Origin: Terriglobia bacterium
GTDB taxonomy: Bacteria; Acidobacteriota; Terriglobia; JAIQFV01
Reading direction: 5' to 3'
Length of the DNA: 35,049 bases
Assembly: GCA_020073085.1 (NCBI GenBank)
Contig: JAIQFV010000033.1
Location: forward strand, 1-35,049
Shown piece by piece: positions 34,501-35,049 of the stretch. The notes beneath the pieces were generated by a model. It searched no databases, was not told the DNA's origin, and saw only the letters and a program-made list of their open reading frames with translations. Position 1 is the stretch's first letter. Each line of letters opens with the position of its first letter. The translations under genes were made by a program, and so were the position numbers.

Positions 34501-34719
34501 ACGTTGAGTGTCACCAGCAATGAAGCCATCAACGGGACCGGAGACGGCAATACCGATCCCGATTGGGTCGTCGTCGATCCGCACCACGTGCTGCTGCGGT
34601 CGGAACGGGCCGGCACCGGCAACGGGCGGGTCTATACGATCACCATCAAGGCCACCGATAGCAAAGGCAACGTGGCCACCCAGGCTGTCACCGTTACCGT
34701 AGGAAAAGACAAGAAGTAA
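31582..34719 (+). CDS. Large exported nuclease: lamin-tail domain + endonuclease/exonuclease/phosphatase domain
   Basis: Encodes 1,045 aa after RBS AGGAGAACAATCA. A signal peptide (AFAFLGLVLILSQLASPSPI, cleavage near IQA-A) is followed by a lamin-tail domain (about 45-210: ISQVYGGGGNSGATLKNDFI, ELFNRGGSAVDVSTWSVQYA). Next come an Ig-like stretch (~225-340), a probable OB-fold region (~345-500), and a catalytic EEP (DNase I/ExoIII-like) domain from about residue 613. Catalytic landmarks are SSNMQRFYDTVND, GVEEMENLSTLQ (Glu), NHLRSL, VGDYNSTQFSDGY (Asp/Asn near 815), ELDHILVTG and FSDHDIPVGFF (near 919). A C-terminal Ig-like domain (LWPPNHKLVPITVNYTLQN) ends the protein. The order resembles the ExeM/NucH group of extracellular nucleases. 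Likely secreted or surface-bound and acting on external DNA, by family. A strong terminator follows. Confidence 0.9.
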   Translation: MRITPLSQRTTRRSRLVRTGAFAFLGLVLILSQLASPSPIQAASSSIVISQVYGGGGNSGATLKNDFIELFNRGGSAVDVSTWSVQYAAAAGSSWQITNLSGVIQPGQYYLVQEAQGAGGTLPLPTPDAIGNIPMSATAGKVALVSNQTTLTCGAAAGNCFPNTAIVDFVGFGSTANNFEGSGPTATLNNTTAALRKSGGCTDTDNNASDFSTGAPTPRNTASPISLCAGPTDPSGTGAATPGSLTAGSSTLLTVKVTPGANPTSTGISVTTNLLLIGGSAAQALSDDGTNGDAVAGDLIFSYQATVGGNITPGSKTLPVTISDAQLRNGIASITLAIEPPLTAIHDLQGPGTTSPHVGELVATRGVVTGIKSNGFFIQMPDAEVDGDPNTSEGIFIFTSSNPSASVSIGDLVKVTGTIQEFIPSSDPVSPPLTEIAGSPVFTILSSGNALPNPVTLTSTDTTPSGGLEQLERFEGMRVHVDSLLVVAPTGGSITEASATSTSSGIFFTVIDGVARPFTEPGIEVPDLLPAGAPCCVPRFDGNPEKLRVDSDGLLGAARLEATSGAFLNNVSGVLDYGSRSYTLLPDPGNQTQASVAGNITALAVPDACPAEFTVASSNMQRFYDTVNDPSTSDVALTTTAFNNRLNKVSLAIRNVMKLPDIVGVEEMENLSTLQTLADKVNSDAVAAGLASPQYQAFLAEGNDVGGIDVGFLVKATRVTVIDVTQVGKDTTYDDPNSGPAMLNDRPPLVLRATIQPPAGPPFPVTVIVNHLRSLSGIDDPVDGVRVRAKRAAQAEFLAQLIQDHQAAGERVISVGDYNSTQFSDGYVDVIGTVLGTPAPFDQVLFATSALVNPTLTDLVDTVAPDQKYSYVFNGNAQELDHILVTGNLLPSLNGLFYGRNNADFPESYRNDANRPERFSDHDIPVGFFQMPLLVSNASVDQSTLWPPNHKLVPITVNYTLQNLCTTLRTVTTTLSVTSNEAINGTGDGNTDPDWVVVDPHHVLLRSERAGTGNGRVYTITIKATDSKGNVATQAVTVTVGKDKK

Positions 34720-34739
34720 CCGGAACCCCCTCGTCACCA

Positions 34740-34771
34740 CCGCCTCCCGGATTCATCCGGGAGGCGGTTTT
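34740..34771 (+). terminator. Rho-independent terminator of the nuclease gene
   Basis: A perfect 12-bp GC-rich stem CCGCCTCCCGGA / TCCGGGAGGCGG (34740-34751 with 34756-34767) has loop TTCA and is followed by TTTT (34768-34771). Confidence 0.9.
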
Positions 34772-34772
34772 G

Positions 34773-34985
34773 CTTTGGTAGCCCCGCCGGGCGTTCTTGG
34801 CCTGGCGGGGGCTGGTGCCCGAGGATCTCAGGAAATTACCACCTCTGCCGCGTTTGCTTTGGTAGCCTCGCCGGGCGTTCTTGGCCCGGCGGGGGCTGGT
34901 GCCTGCGGATTGCAAGAAATTACCAGCTCTGCCGCGTTTGTTTTGGTAGCCTCGCCGGGCGTTCTTGGCCCGGCGGGGGCTGCGT
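34773..34985. repeat. Three tandem 84-bp repeats
   Basis: GGTAGCC(C/T)CGCCGGGCG occurs at 34777, 34861 and 34945, exactly 84 bp apart. Each unit holds a hairpin formed by CCGCCGGGC...GGC(C/T)(C/T)GGCGGGG and a spacer ending CTCTGCCGCG. The third unit breaks off at GGGGGCTGCG. The same sequence begins the nested inverted repeat at 30901. No coding function is apparent. Confidence 0.9.
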
Positions 34986-35049
34986 GCCCATGATGTATAT
35001 TGCGGCCAGTTCCGTTTCACACCACTGTCTCTTCTCATCGCTGAAGGAG

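Noticed and set aside
33082-34740. Long open frame on the - strand opposite the exported nuclease (552 codons)
   Set aside because: It lies antisense to a well-supported multi-domain gene, has no ribosome binding site or recognisable motif, and its openness follows from the codon bias of the + strand gene.

Overview
This 35 kb stretch looks like a chromosomal region of an uncultured or little-studied member of the Acidobacteriota. The evidence is indirect. There is an 'orphan' MacB/FtsX-type ABC permease of the kind usually paired with a PadR regulator (here a PadR stub). There is also the C-terminal tail of an Oar-like TonB-dependent receptor, several exported carboxypeptidase-regulatory/Ig-like proteins, a di-heme DHOR-type cytochrome family, and many dispersed palindromic repeats. 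No rRNA, tRNA, CRISPR array or phage module was recognised. Nearly all genes are on the + strand; only an IS630 transposase and an exonuclease III gene are on the - strand.

Bases 1-15,700 are an accessory region built by local duplication and decay. Three copies of an exported di-heme cytochrome gene lie at 375, 7578 and 13729: two intact, and a third cut off after about 43 codons. Copies 2 and 3 each follow a gene for an exported HEAT-repeat protein (512 and 288 aa; the longer one contains an internal duplication). Copy 2 overlaps a gene for an exported protein of unknown function (545 aa); copy 1 keeps only about 35 bp of the start of that gene. Shared scars mark the break points: a roughly 145-bp block, a 95-bp MITE-like element with perfect 18-bp inverted ends, and a 112-bp block. 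Between the copies lie a TonB-receptor fragment, a small MerR/excisionase-like HTH gene, a frameshifted surface-protein gene, a DUF4177-like small exported protein and a protein made of two tandem carboxypeptidase-regulatory modules.

Bases 15,650-20,080 hold a strong promoter embedded in an 8-bp inverted repeat, a PadR gene reduced to its first ~31 codons, the 901-aa permease, and an M16 peptidase homologue lacking the zinc motif. Bases 20,071-20,894 are almost entirely repeats: three tandem units, then a 399-bp long inverted repeat.

Bases 21,140-34,720 are mostly ordinary genes: a zinc-ribbon membrane protein, murB, a TPR protein, a class I/II aminotransferase, a membrane-anchored thioredoxin/NHL-repeat protein, exonuclease III and a large exported nuclease with a lamin-tail domain. 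Palindromic repeats fill many of the gaps (22,972-23,143; 28,496-28,695; 30,901-31,029; 34,773-34,985). An IS630-family element inserted at the TA of the exonuclease III stop codon without changing the protein.

The best candidate for an undescribed system is the exported HEAT-repeat / di-heme cytochrome / 545-aa protein cassette, because it has been duplicated as a unit and then selectively eroded. Its function cannot be read from the sequence.
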